The notes under the pieces were generated by a model, which had not been told where the DNA came from, made no database searches, and was given only the letters and a program-made list of their open reading frames with translations. The position numbers and the translations under genes were made by a program. From the NCBI GenBank assembly GCA_964386005.1, contig CAYLSB010000006.1, forward strand, positions 50,546-114,545: a DNA stretch of 64,000 nucleotides, given 5' to 3'. The stretch is from FEN-1350 sp964386005 (lineage in GTDB: Bacteria > Planctomycetota > Phycisphaerae > Sedimentisphaerales > Anaerohalosphaeraceae). Of this stretch, positions 1-8,583 are shown in pieces; position 1 is the stretch's first letter; each line of letters begins with the position of its first letter.

Positions 1-596
1 AATCCCGCATGTTCGGGATCGCCATCCAGACTGACATCCCCCTCCACCGCCTTCAATTCACAGATAAAATCGGCTTTCAGGATGTCTTCAGGGGATGCAT
101 AAACGATCACTTCACGCTGTTCCTCGACCCACACTTTGCCTTCGGAGTTGATCCAGTGAATCAGGGTCTTGAGAATCGCTTTTTCGGACGAGACGTATTG
201 AGTAAGGACCCTGATATGTTTTTGAACCGCCCCTTTCATGTGCCACGTGTCAACCGTCTTGCCGTTGCATCCGGTTTTATTCCATCCGATGAATATTCCC
301 CGATGGTGAGGATAGGTGACCGTGGGATACGGATGATCTCCGTCGGGACCGTTGGTCAGAAAGGTTTCGCCGGTTTCGTCGAACACATGATAGAACACTT
401 TGAAGGTTTCGATTTGTTTTTCCGGCGTAGATACATCGAAGGCGTACATATAGCGAAGGACTTTTTTTTCATCACGAACCAGATCGATATAGCGGCCGGG
501 AGTATCTTTCCATTCAAACGAAGCGGCCCCGGCAAGCGAAACAACCATTTGGAAACCCATACAAAACACAATCTTGTTTGTCGACAATTGAATCAT
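1..596 (-). CDS. DUF6807 (PmoA-like) secreted protein, 3' end outside window
   Basis: Reading leftwards from ATG at 596 there is an open frame of 198 codons that runs off the window edge, so the C-terminal part is missing. The start is set by AAAGGAT a few bases upstream. The first 25 residues form a hydrophobic signal peptide. Residues 95-105 read YPHHRGIFIGW and the edge reads GDPEHAG; a His-His turn and a GD-x-EHAG motif are what I recall of the DUF6807 family (Pfam 'methane oxygenase PmoA'), whose members sit in carbohydrate gene clusters of Planctomycetota and Bacteroidota and have no established reaction. A second member lies at 5620-6864. It follows the enolase-like gene by 27 bases, so it is probably in the same transcript. 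The family call is good; the function is unknown. Confidence 0.75.
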   Translation of the reverse strand, partial: MIQLSTNKIVFCMGFQMVVSLAGAASFEWKDTPGRYIDLVRDEKKVLRYMYAFDVSTPEKQIETFKVFYHVFDETGETFLTNGPDGDHPYPTVTYPHHRGIFIGWNKTGCNGKTVDTWHMKGAVQKHIRVLTQYVSSEKAILKTLIHWINSEGKVWVEEQREVIVYASPEDILKADFICELKAVEGDVSLDGDPEHAG

Positions 597-623
597 ACAT
601 ATCCTTTTTATCTAAAACAAAAT

Positions 624-1865
624 TCACGCATCCTGGCTTTTCCGAACCAGTTCCTTCACGCGATTTTCATCGACATCGATTCCCAAACCCGGTCCCGACG
701 GAATCTCGATCTTGTCGGCTATGGGTTTCAAAGGATGAGTCAACACGTCCGCCGTCAGAAACTGCGGGCCGTTCAGTGCCGCGGGCTTGGCCAATCCAAA
801 CGCGCCATAAAGCGCCAGAGATGCCGCAAGAGAGATGTCCGGATCCGTCAGGCCGCTGCCCAGCCACATCTTATGATTTTCGCGAAGGATTTCGATCTGG
901 CGTTTGGCGGAAACAAGACCGCCGCATCGCGACGGCTTCATTGCCACGCCATCCAGCATTCCCAGACGAATGAACTCCTCCAGGTCCGACGGTGATACGA
1001 CACCTTCATCCATAAGAATCGGCAGAGCCCCCTGCCGTTTCAAGGCCTGATACCCTTCGATTCGGTTGGGGCGCAACGGCGCTTCCAGAACCTGCAAACC
1101 CAAGTCGGCCAACTTGGGCGCCACGTCCAGCGCAACGGCCTGATCATATCCGCAGTTGGCATCCGCCCAGATGAAACTATCGGGGGCGCGAGAACGGATC
1201 AGCTTGACCAACGCGATATCCATCTTGGGATCGGGAGCCACCTTGATAAGAAAATGACGATAACCCTGTTGCCATCCCTTCTCCACCACCTGTTCGATTT
1301 CGTCCAGCGTTTTCCCATTGACTGTCCAGTTCAGTTGGAGCGATTTGCCTTGAGGCAAGCCCCACATTTGGGCAAGAGATTTTCCGGTTAGCTTGCCCGC
1401 CAGATCATGCAGGGCGATATCGATTCCCGCCCGGGTGATCGGATTGCCGGTTGAGAATCCGGAAGCAACCACTTCATCCATCTTCCGATGGGCACCGAGT
1501 ATGTCCGTTGGATCGTGACCGATCAAAGCGGGCACATAGTAATCCTTCAGCAGGATCAAGGCCGTTTCGGGGGTTTCATAACTCCACTTGGCGATTGGAA
1601 CGCTTTGTCCCCATCCAATCGTTCCATTGTCGGCCGTGATCTTGATCAGAATCGCCGAGCGGCCGATGGAACCTTTGGGGCCGACAAAAAATTTAAAATA
1701 CGCCCCCATCGGATATCGAACGGCATAGAGGTCAATTCTCTCAATCCTGGCCGAATGAGGATCGTTCGACGCGGCAAAAACTCCTGCGGAGAATGGAGCT
1801 ATTGCGGCCGCGGCCAGAAACTGACGGCGTGTCCAATCGATTACATTGTCGGCTGGTTTCGACAC
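624..1865 (-). CDS. Tat-exported enolase-superfamily (mandelate racemase/muconate lactonizing type) enzyme
   Basis: A 413-residue protein starting with GTG at 1865 behind GGGAG. Residues 11-32 are a twin-arginine signal (TRRQFLA then an Ala-rich stretch). The rest has the MR/MLE fold: metal ligands Asp235 (WADAN), Glu261 (LEAP) and Asp286 (MDEG), general bases Lys208 and Lys310 (VAMKPSRCGG). The usual first Lys of the K-x-K pair is Leu206, so the acid/base set is not that of a standard racemase. Members abstract the proton next to a carboxylate and act as sugar-acid dehydratases, epimerases or cycloisomerases; the substrate here cannot be read from sequence. Export of such an enzyme is uncommon. 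It lies between a DUF6807 gene and a Gfo/Idh/MocA gene on the same strand, which suggests a role in sugar or sugar-acid breakdown. Confidence 0.8.
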   Translation of the reverse strand: MSKPADNVIDWTRRQFLAAAAIAPFSAGVFAASNDPHSARIERIDLYAVRYPMGAYFKFFVGPKGSIGRSAILIKITADNGTIGWGQSVPIAKWSYETPETALILLKDYYVPALIGHDPTDILGAHRKMDEVVASGFSTGNPITRAGIDIALHDLAGKLTGKSLAQMWGLPQGKSLQLNWTVNGKTLDEIEQVVEKGWQQGYRHFLIKVAPDPKMDIALVKLIRSRAPDSFIWADANCGYDQAVALDVAPKLADLGLQVLEAPLRPNRIEGYQALKRQGALPILMDEGVVSPSDLEEFIRLGMLDGVAMKPSRCGGLVSAKRQIEILRENHKMWLGSGLTDPDISLAASLALYGAFGLAKPAALNGPQFLTADVLTHPLKPIADKIEIPSGPGLGIDVDENRVKELVRKSQDA

Positions 1866-1934
1866 GATGATCTTCTCCCGAATTCATTCGTCCTCATACT
1901 GGACGATTACCCCCCTGTACAATCCCTCAAAAAA

Positions 1935-3260
1935 CTATAATTTCCACGGAGCCCGCATGGAACGTGATTGCATCTGTGCCGCCTCCGGATCTCCCACGAT
2001 CTTCTCGGCTTTCGGGTCCCACTGGATCTTTCGCCCCACCCGCATCGCCACAGAACCCAACAGGCACACGGTACAGGACCGATGAGCGGTCTCGACCGGT
2101 GCGATGGTCTGGCCACGGGATTTGATACAATCCAGCCAGTTCCGTTTGTGGTTATTACTCTTGTACAGGTGAATCTCATTGGCGCCGAATTTTTCGTTTA
2201 GCAGCGATTTCGGATTCGCATCGATCGACTCGCGGCGAACATAGACCGAACCCGCATCGCCGATAAATTCCACGCCTTGCCTGCATTTTGCTTCGTCGGC
2301 ACAAATGACCTTCACTCCGTTGGCATAGGTGTATTCAATGCGGAAATCGCCGTGGACATCCCATAGACCTTCCTTGGGGAAAACCGCCTCTCCAACAATC
2401 TCCACAGGTCCGGTTTGTTCGGTATCCATTCCCCATTGGGCAATATCCAGATGGTGGGATCCCCAACCGGTTATCATGCCGTGCCCATAGGCAAAGACTC
2501 TCAGCCAACCCGGCCTACCGTATCCCTTTTGGGGATGAACGCGAAATTCCGTATACGGAACCCGTGGTGCCGGCCCCAACCACAGATCATAATTGAGATT
2601 GTCCGGTATCGGCATATCCGGTTGAGGCATGCAACCCGGGTCGGTCCCAAAACCCACCTTGACCGTGTGCAGCTTGCCAACCCGTCCATTACGGACCAAT
2701 TCACAAGCGAATCGAAAACGATTGTCGGAACGTTGTTGGCTGCCCACCTGAAATACTCGCCCGTATCGACGGACGGTATCGCTGAGGACACGGCCTTCCT
2801 CAATGGTCAGAGATAACGGTTTTTGAAGAAAGATATCTTTACCCGCTTTTGCGGCGGCCATTGCGGGCAACACATGCCAATGATCCGGCGTACAGATCAT
2901 CACGGCATCGATGTCCTTACGGGAGATCAGTTCGCGGAAATCCCCGTATTCGTCGCAACCCGTATACTGGCCGGACGATATCGCAGCCGCGTATCGCTTC
3001 TCCACAAGCTGTCGTGCATCGCGTGAACGATTGCGATCGACGTCGCATACCGCCACGATCTGCGCATCGGCATGCCCCATCAGCTCGCGCATATCATCCT
3101 GGCCCATGCGGCCCGTGCCGATGCAGCCGACGGAGATTCGCTCGCTCGGCGCCTCGGCGCCAAATACCGATTGCGGCACCAACACCGGTACCGCAATCCC
3201 GCCGGCGGTCGCCAGGGTACTTCTCAGGAACTCCCGTCTATTGATCATTCGTTTACGCAT
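1935..3260 (-). CDS. Tat-exported Gfo/Idh/MocA oxidoreductase (paralogue 1)
   Basis: 441 residues. ATG at 3260 has AAGGA seven bases upstream; an internal ATG at 3248 is less well placed. Tat signal: NRREFL at residues 7-12 followed by a hydrophobic segment. Rossmann fold with GTGRMG at 48-53 for NAD(P) and VCDVD after strand 2. The family motif EKP is QKP here (146-148), with Lys147 kept. A GxxHxxDIAQWGM segment provides the catalytic His region, and the C-terminus ends in RSMRAPWKL. The family oxidises or reduces sugar hydroxyls, often at C3, with a nicotinamide cofactor. An exported member must fold with its cofactor first, as known for glucose-fructose oxidoreductase. It sits just upstream of the enolase-like gene and 31 bases after a ThuA gene. 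Substrate unknown. Confidence 0.88.
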   Translation of the reverse strand: MRKRMINRREFLRSTLATAGGIAVPVLVPQSVFGAEAPSERISVGCIGTGRMGQDDMRELMGHADAQIVAVCDVDRNRSRDARQLVEKRYAAAISSGQYTGCDEYGDFRELISRKDIDAVMICTPDHWHVLPAMAAAKAGKDIFLQKPLSLTIEEGRVLSDTVRRYGRVFQVGSQQRSDNRFRFACELVRNGRVGKLHTVKVGFGTDPGCMPQPDMPIPDNLNYDLWLGPAPRVPYTEFRVHPQKGYGRPGWLRVFAYGHGMITGWGSHHLDIAQWGMDTEQTGPVEIVGEAVFPKEGLWDVHGDFRIEYTYANGVKVICADEAKCRQGVEFIGDAGSVYVRRESIDANPKSLLNEKFGANEIHLYKSNNHKRNWLDCIKSRGQTIAPVETAHRSCTVCLLGSVAMRVGRKIQWDPKAEKIVGDPEAAQMQSRSMRAPWKL

Positions 3261-3291
3261 GGTCTTTTCCTTGAATCAATATCTAAATACT

Positions 3292-4257
3292 CTATTTCTC
3301 GCCGGTCCTCGGAGTCTGTTTCCATTGGGCGCTGGGGGTCATATCCGCCTGAAGATCTCCAATCGCGAATTGAATTCCGTCCAGGTAATGCCGGAGAATC
3401 ATCGGATTCCAGAATAAGGGATGGTCGTGGCCGATCGCACAATAAAACACGCGGCCCTTGCCGTAGGGCTTGATCCACGTTATGGCGAAATCGCCGTCGG
3501 TCCTGTGAACACCTTCGACCTTCATATTCGTATTCTCCGTGTCGATGCTCACAATCACCCGTACCTTATCGCGCGAGTAATTATCCTTGACCTGATAGGT
3601 CTCATCCTTGATCGTGAACCGCGGTTCCGGAAGCCCTCGGAATGCGGCGGCCAGAGGGTGATCCGGTTCTTCCACTTTCATGGTCACCTGGGTTCCCGAT
3701 ACCCAGGGATGGTTATCAAACCGCGCGGCGATCATTTCCCCGAATTCCGGCCACTGGCGAAAACTTGCCACGCCGGCATGGGTAACGGCCAACCCCCCTC
3801 CGTGTTTAAGATAGTTGACCAAACTTTGCTTGAGAACCGCGTCTTTCCGCTCCGCCCGTTCCTTTTCGGCGCCGGTCAGCATTTCGTAGTCTTCCGGCAA
3901 AAAAATCTCCTGATTGGTATTATTGAATACGATCGCGTCAAACTGCCGGATGTTTTCCGGAAGAAATAAATCGGCATCCGTGCTGCAGACAACTTCAAAA
4001 GCCCTGGTTTTATCCGCCATGGCCTTGAATGCCACTTCGCCATAGGGAATCGAACTATGAACATAACCATACGCCCGCGAAAATACCAACACCTTGCGAG
4101 GTTTTTCCGGCTGGACTCTCGCTTTGGCAGGAGCGGCCGCAATGATCTTTTTCACTTCCTCCTCGGATGGTGGTTTGGCCACCTGTGCGAACCCCGCCGA
4201 AGCCCACGACATCATGAATAGCCATGCCGCCAACAACCCATCCACTCGCCGAATCAT
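3292..4257 (-). CDS. Secreted ThuA-like protein
   Basis: 321 residues from ATG at 4257, chosen because GGAGG lies five bases upstream and a signal peptide (hydrophobic segment ending SAGFAQ) follows directly; a longer frame has no ribosome site. The protein has the ThuA (trehalose-utilisation) fold, a class I glutamine-amidotransferase-like domain without the catalytic Cys: YGYVHSSIP, then DAIVFNNT, GLAVTHAG, NHPW, and finally GRVFYCAIGHDH before WNPMILRHYLDGI. ThuA is needed for 3-keto-trehalose metabolism in rhizobia; its chemistry is not settled. The gene lies between two Gfo/Idh/MocA genes, as expected for 3-keto-glycoside turnover. It closely resembles the protein at 23210-24082, including the HYLDGIQ segment, so the two look like duplicates. 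Confidence 0.85.
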   Translation of the reverse strand: MIRRVDGLLAAWLFMMSWASAGFAQVAKPPSEEEVKKIIAAAPAKARVQPEKPRKVLVFSRAYGYVHSSIPYGEVAFKAMADKTRAFEVVCSTDADLFLPENIRQFDAIVFNNTNQEIFLPEDYEMLTGAEKERAERKDAVLKQSLVNYLKHGGGLAVTHAGVASFRQWPEFGEMIAARFDNHPWVSGTQVTMKVEEPDHPLAAAFRGLPEPRFTIKDETYQVKDNYSRDKVRVIVSIDTENTNMKVEGVHRTDGDFAITWIKPYGKGRVFYCAIGHDHPLFWNPMILRHYLDGIQFAIGDLQADMTPSAQWKQTPRTGEK

Positions 4258-4332
4258 TTCAACCTCCAGAAGACAACTCGTTTTCCTCTGCCCATTTCGC
4301 CTGAACGCACATGGACGTTTCATGGATCAACA

Positions 4333-5616
4333 TTACAATGTCCACGGCGACCGCATATTGCGGGAAATCATCAAATCGGCCTCGGAATCGTTGACGAATT
4401 TTTCTTTGACCGGATCCCAGTTGAGTTCGCGACCGAGGAGCATGGCGATATTGCCCAGATGACATAGCGTTGCGGAACGATGTCCGATCTCAACGTTGCA
4501 GATCGGTTTCTCTCGATTCTTGATACATTCGAGGAAATTTTTCTTATGATCGGCACTGCGTATCAGATGTATCTCGTCCGGTCCGGTCTTGTGTTCGGCC
4601 AGCGATCGGGGTTCCGTTTCTATCCGATCGCGGTTGACACTGACGGAACCCTTGGTACCGATGAATTTGGTATTGCCGCCCTTTTCCTGGTGCAGGATTA
4701 GTTCCACTCCGTTGGCATACGTATAGGTCACATCGGCCTTTTCCGCCGTGGTAAAGAGCCCGGCGCCGGGAAAGACTCCTTTGCCCCGGATCTTCATGGG
4801 CCCGCTGTCATCCATGCCAAGCCCCCACTGGGCGATATCCAGATAATGCGCCCCCCAGTTGGTCATTTGTCCACCGGAGTAATCGAGGATGAACCGGAAC
4901 GTATAGTGGCATCGCATCGGGGTATAGGGAGCCAGCGGCGCCTGACCAAGCCAGAAATCATAATCGAATCCATCCGGTACGGGTTCCTGCTTCCAGTTGA
5001 GAGGGTTCTCTTTATTGTTACCCGGTATCTCGACATATACCTGTTTTACGTCGCCGATATGTCCGTTGCGAACCAACTCGCACGCGTGAAGAAACCGGGC
5101 ATCCGACCGCTGCATGGACCCGGTCTGAAGAACGCGACCATATCTCTGAACCGCATTGGCCATCGCGCGACCTTCGGCAATCGTCAACGTCAGCGGCTTT
5201 TCGCAATAGATATCCTTACCGGCTTTGGCCGCGGCAATCGTTGGGATCGCATGCCAGTGATCCGGTGTGCTGATACAGACCGCATCGACATCGTTTCGCA
5301 TCAGGAGTTCACGGAAATCGTTATACCCGTCTTTGGGGGTCAATCCGGCGGCTTTGATCGCCGGGTTGCGATAGAATCGATCGACATCACAAACCGCCAC
5401 GACCTGATAACCCGGATTTCCCATGAAGCCCTTGAGATTGCTGGAACCCATGTTGCCAACGCCGATCATCCCGACGCCCACTCGTTCGCTGGGAGCCGTC
5501 TGACCCAAAATGGAGGACGGAACAATCGTGAATCCCCAGGCCGTAGCGGCGGTCGCCGCTGATCCTTTGAGAAAACCTCTGCGTGAAATCTCACGGCGAA
5601 TCGACGGAGTGCCCAT
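4333..5616 (-). CDS. Tat-exported Gfo/Idh/MocA oxidoreductase (paralogue 2)
   Basis: 427 residues, ATG at 5616 with AGGG seven bases upstream. Tat signal SRRGFLKGSAAT at 11-22. NAD(P)-binding GVGNMG at 52-57, TPDHWH near 118-123, canonical EKP at 139-141, and a GGQMTNWGAHYLDIAQWG segment. The C-terminus is RNMRSPWTL, close to paralogues 1, 5 and 6. The start lies three bases after the stop of the DUF6807 gene, so the two are almost certainly translated from one message. The expected activity is oxidation or reduction of a sugar hydroxyl with tightly held NAD(P) in the periplasm; this is family knowledge plus the Tat signal, and the substrate is not known. Confidence 0.9.
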   Translation of the reverse strand: MGTPSIRREISRRGFLKGSAATAATAWGFTIVPSSILGQTAPSERVGVGMIGVGNMGSSNLKGFMGNPGYQVVAVCDVDRFYRNPAIKAAGLTPKDGYNDFRELLMRNDVDAVCISTPDHWHAIPTIAAAKAGKDIYCEKPLTLTIAEGRAMANAVQRYGRVLQTGSMQRSDARFLHACELVRNGHIGDVKQVYVEIPGNNKENPLNWKQEPVPDGFDYDFWLGQAPLAPYTPMRCHYTFRFILDYSGGQMTNWGAHYLDIAQWGLGMDDSGPMKIRGKGVFPGAGLFTTAEKADVTYTYANGVELILHQEKGGNTKFIGTKGSVSVNRDRIETEPRSLAEHKTGPDEIHLIRSADHKKNFLECIKNREKPICNVEIGHRSATLCHLGNIAMLLGRELNWDPVKEKFVNDSEADLMISRNMRSPWTL

Positions 5617-5619
5617 TCG

Positions 5620-6864
5620 TTAACCCTGCCTTTCCGTTGTGATAGTAACCCTCGGCGGATTGCCAAAATCCTGCCAACCGCGTTCGGCCTGCTCGGCCGT
5701 ACGCTGGCCATTATACACAACCAGACGATACCGGAAAACATAATCTTTTCCCGGTTCCAGAATCCAATCCTTCTGCTGGACCGGACAGAAATTGAAGAAT
5801 ATATCTCCTTCCGGCCAAAGACGCATCGGTTCGGGAAATTCATGGTTGGAAGGATGCCCCATGAAAATGACTCCTTCCGGCCCTTTGGAGGTCGGGCCGA
5901 ACATCATGCACCATTTGGCACGTGTTCCGTGACCATCCTTGCGAGTCTTGCCTTCGGATGTTAGATAGTCCGCCAGACCCTGTTTCCATTCGGGTGTGGC
6001 CCGGAAACCCACACCGCCATAGCGATAGGCCGGTAGCTTCAGGGGACTGTTGGAAGCACATCGTTGTGTGCTTGTGAAATCCCAGACCCAGGTGTCTTGG
6101 TCACCGGTGTTCCATACGAAAACATCCCAGACTTCATTCAAAGCAACCTTTTCCCCCCCCGGCGCTTTCAAATCGATATGGTCATGCCGGACACGAAAAC
6201 GCCCGAATACCGGACCCGCTTGTTGATCGACAAATTCCTTGAAACGAACGGTACCTTTTCCGTCGCCGATGTTCCAGAAATCGACATCCCGCCCCTCGAA
6301 CACCGTATGAGTCCAAGGCATCCAGAACCCCATGTGGTGAATATGATCCGGCGCATGAATACCGGTCAGGATGGCCTGATCCGGCGACCAGACGGGGTGA
6401 ATGAATCCGCCGCGGGTAAAGAGCGGGCTCTTGCCGGCAGGTGGAGGAACAGGGGCATAATTGTAGCGGAGGACCTTACGTTCGCCAATTGCGATCTCCA
6501 GGGCTTTATCGTCCTTGATCAACTGGATGGCTTCAAAGCCGGTGGAAGCCGAACCTTTTATCAGTTCGAATATCCGAGTAGTATCGGCCTTGGTTACTCC
6601 TGAAAGCACCCAACATAACCGAGAAACCGTATCGTCAGAAACCTGTGCCGCGATAACCTTCCGCCCCCCAGCCGTGAATTCCTCAAGCCGCCACCCATTC
6701 GACAATTGCGACTTGATGGTTTCGCTCAATTCAACCCAGACCGGCGTATTGATCCGATCAATGTCCCCAGCCTGGACGGTGATTTGGGCCAATGGATTAG
6801 CCGTTGCACAACCACCAACGGCAATAATAACTCCCACAAAACCGGCGATTTTCAGTCCTCGCAT
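5620..6864 (-). CDS. DUF6807 (PmoA-like) lipoprotein
   Basis: 414 residues, start ATG at 6864 behind GGAG. The N-terminus has a hydrophobic stretch followed by VGGCATA, a plausible lipobox with Cys19, so the protein is probably lipid-anchored. The body carries the DUF6807 pattern: FTRGGFIHPVWSP, then DHIHHMGFWMPW and a late GHPSNHEFPEP with NFCPVQQKDW. It is longer than the partial homologue at the window start because it has an extra N-terminal domain of about 110 residues before the family domain. No reaction is established for DUF6807. It heads the transcript that also carries Gfo/Idh/MocA paralogue 2, ThuA and paralogue 1, and lies just downstream of the terminator at 6945-6984, which fits an operon start here. 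Confidence 0.75.
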   Translation of the reverse strand: MRGLKIAGFVGVIIAVGGCATANPLAQITVQAGDIDRINTPVWVELSETIKSQLSNGWRLEEFTAGGRKVIAAQVSDDTVSRLCWVLSGVTKADTTRIFELIKGSASTGFEAIQLIKDDKALEIAIGERKVLRYNYAPVPPPAGKSPLFTRGGFIHPVWSPDQAILTGIHAPDHIHHMGFWMPWTHTVFEGRDVDFWNIGDGKGTVRFKEFVDQQAGPVFGRFRVRHDHIDLKAPGGEKVALNEVWDVFVWNTGDQDTWVWDFTSTQRCASNSPLKLPAYRYGGVGFRATPEWKQGLADYLTSEGKTRKDGHGTRAKWCMMFGPTSKGPEGVIFMGHPSNHEFPEPMRLWPEGDIFFNFCPVQQKDWILEPGKDYVFRYRLVVYNGQRTAEQAERGWQDFGNPPRVTITTERQG

Positions 6865-6944
6865 ACGAACTCCAATCTGGATACTATCCCTTATAAGATG
6901 ACGGTTCGAAACCGATGATTCTTGCAGAAAAGCCCGATCCTCAC

Positions 6945-6984
6945 AAAAAAGCAGGGTGTCACAGAATCTTCTCCCGCGACACCC
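6945..6984 (-). terminator. Rho-independent terminator after the NCS1 permease gene
   Basis: On the minus strand GGGTGTC pairs with GACACCC across a 17-base loop (6954-6984) and is followed by TGCTTTTTT. It lies about 60 bases past the permease stop and before the DUF6807 gene, so it separates the two transcription units. Confidence 0.8.
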
Positions 6985-7045
6985 CGGACTTATCTGATCC
7001 GCTCGTTATGATTCATACAAGATCATAACCTCGCTCATAATTTCT

Positions 7046-8422
7046 TTATTTTGATCCTTCCATTGGCACAACCGCCGGTTGCATCGAGGCCAGCACAAAA
7101 TACAAAACTGCACCAACCACAAATGCCAGAACCGGGGCCAATGGATAACTGGCAACTTTGATCAGCGGCAACATGCCGACAACAAAGCCAGCCACCCACG
7201 AAATCCATCCGGCCATATTCCATCCGGCACGGGGACCGGCCCACTTCTTTCCGGCCAGGAAATAATCGACCATCATAGCGCCGCACACCGGACCAAAAGA
7301 AGCACCAATAACACCAAAGACATCACTCGCCTGACCGGCCCATCCGGTAACGGCCAGAATAATACTGATCACAGCTCCCAAACCGACGCTGACAAACGGA
7401 TTTACTTTTGGAAGGGTTGTTTTGAAACTATTAGCCGCGATGAATGAACTGAAGCAGGCCGGTGGAAATGCCGCGATCGCCAGCAATAGTCCCATCCATT
7501 TCCCGGCTGATTCGGAGCCCATCACCTTGGACATGAAACCGGCATCCGCTGTGTTCAGGGCATAGGATCCCGTGTTCGCGAAAGCGCCAGCCGCAATGAG
7601 AATCGACGCGCCACCGGTAATGATGATCGCACCCGCTACGCCGACCAGACCGCCCCACTGAACATCTTTTGCGTCGCGGCTATTGGTTCCGAAATCCACG
7701 CCCGCCGCACCGGCCGTCGCAAAGAATCCGACAATGTAGGTAACGGACGAAGCCAGAACATCGAAGAAACTCATAGCTCCCCCCGTCGCACCGGCCGCCG
7801 TCCCTGTCACTACCATCTTGGCCGGATCAAAAGAACTCAGGCCGCCGATCGTCTTGAACAGCATAATCAATAGAATGGTCACCGGAATCAGCGGAAGATA
7901 GGTCGCGACTTTGGCAACATACTGAATCCCCTTGAGTCCGACAAACGCCGCCGCAGCCGCCCAAATAACGGCAACAACCTTCTGGGCTACCACGCTGCTT
8001 CCAAACCAAGGACCTAATGCCAGAGAGGCAAAATACGCATTAACCCCCAACCATCCAAACTGCAGCACCCCCATCAGAAAACCGGGCATCAGGAATCCAC
8101 CCTGCGTTCCGTAGGTCGAGGTCCCGACAATATACAGCGGCAATCCCGTCTTCATGCCCATCATCCCGGGAACAAGATAGAATAGGAAATGACAGACAAA
8201 CGCCCCGATGACAAGACCCAACAGCGCCGGCCCCACACCCTGTGAAAGAATGCCCGCAGGTGATGGCGTCTTTGATCCGGCGGCGATCATTGGGGCCCAG
8301 AACACAAACCAAAGGAAGATGCCCGCATAGGTCGGTGCGGTATTCTTGTACCACGGCGCCCGATTGGACATCGGATTGGGCTTGGCCATTTTCAGATAAT
8401 TCGGTAACATTCCATTACTCAT
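7046..8422 (-). CDS. NCS1-family (cytosine/purine permease-like) transporter
   Basis: 458 residues with about twelve hydrophobic segments, ATG at 8422 behind AGGAG seven bases upstream. The N-terminus (NRAPWYKNTAPTYAGIFLWF) and the early segment rich in Gly and Ala followed by PGMMG match the NCS1 nucleobase:cation symporter family (CodB-like). Known family members carry cytosine, purines, hydantoins or thiamine. Here the gene lies beside an FGGY kinase and a FucI-like isomerase, so the substrate could instead be a sugar or nucleoside; the sequence does not decide this. It has its own terminator (6945-6984) and a 160-base upstream gap with two dyads (8476-8492 and 8506-8519), which suggests separate control from the kinase-isomerase pair. 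Confidence 0.8.
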   Translation of the reverse strand: MSNGMLPNYLKMAKPNPMSNRAPWYKNTAPTYAGIFLWFVFWAPMIAAGSKTPSPAGILSQGVGPALLGLVIGAFVCHFLFYLVPGMMGMKTGLPLYIVGTSTYGTQGGFLMPGFLMGVLQFGWLGVNAYFASLALGPWFGSSVVAQKVVAVIWAAAAAFVGLKGIQYVAKVATYLPLIPVTILLIMLFKTIGGLSSFDPAKMVVTGTAAGATGGAMSFFDVLASSVTYIVGFFATAGAAGVDFGTNSRDAKDVQWGGLVGVAGAIIITGGASILIAAGAFANTGSYALNTADAGFMSKVMGSESAGKWMGLLLAIAAFPPACFSSFIAANSFKTTLPKVNPFVSVGLGAVISIILAVTGWAGQASDVFGVIGASFGPVCGAMMVDYFLAGKKWAGPRAGWNMAGWISWVAGFVVGMLPLIKVASYPLAPVLAFVVGAVLYFVLASMQPAVVPMEGSK

Positions 8423-8475
8423 TCTCGTTCTCCTGACAATAGTGCTATTTGACTCCTCATCGCGTTTCTACCGTG

Positions 8476-8492
8476 TATTCGCTTGGCGAATA
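8476..8492. promoter_or_regulatory. Hyphenated 7+3+7 dyad upstream of the permease
   Basis: TATTCGC and GCGAATA flank TTG, giving a perfect 7-base inverted repeat 54 bases upstream of the permease ATG. It is in a gene-free gap and has no T-run, so an operator is more likely than a terminator. Confidence 0.4.
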
Positions 8493-8505
8493 TCCTAACC
8501 GTTTT

Positions 8506-8519
8506 TGAAACCAATTTCA
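8506..8519. promoter_or_regulatory. Possible LacI-type operator
   Basis: TGAAA and TTTCA flank four bases, the half-site pattern of LacI/GalR-type operators. It lies 84 bases upstream of the permease start. A similar site is seen at 11500-11511 ahead of the isomerase-kinase pair. No LacI regulator is in the window. Confidence 0.3.
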
Positions 8520-8583
8520 TAGAAAAAACTTGTTTCCACAGAAATTTTCCATGAAACGCGTACAGATTCGAATAATCTTTTAC

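Noticed and set aside
9..995. Long plus-strand open frame of 328 codons
   Set aside because: It is antisense to the DUF6807 and enolase-like genes, lacks a family pattern and a ribosome site.
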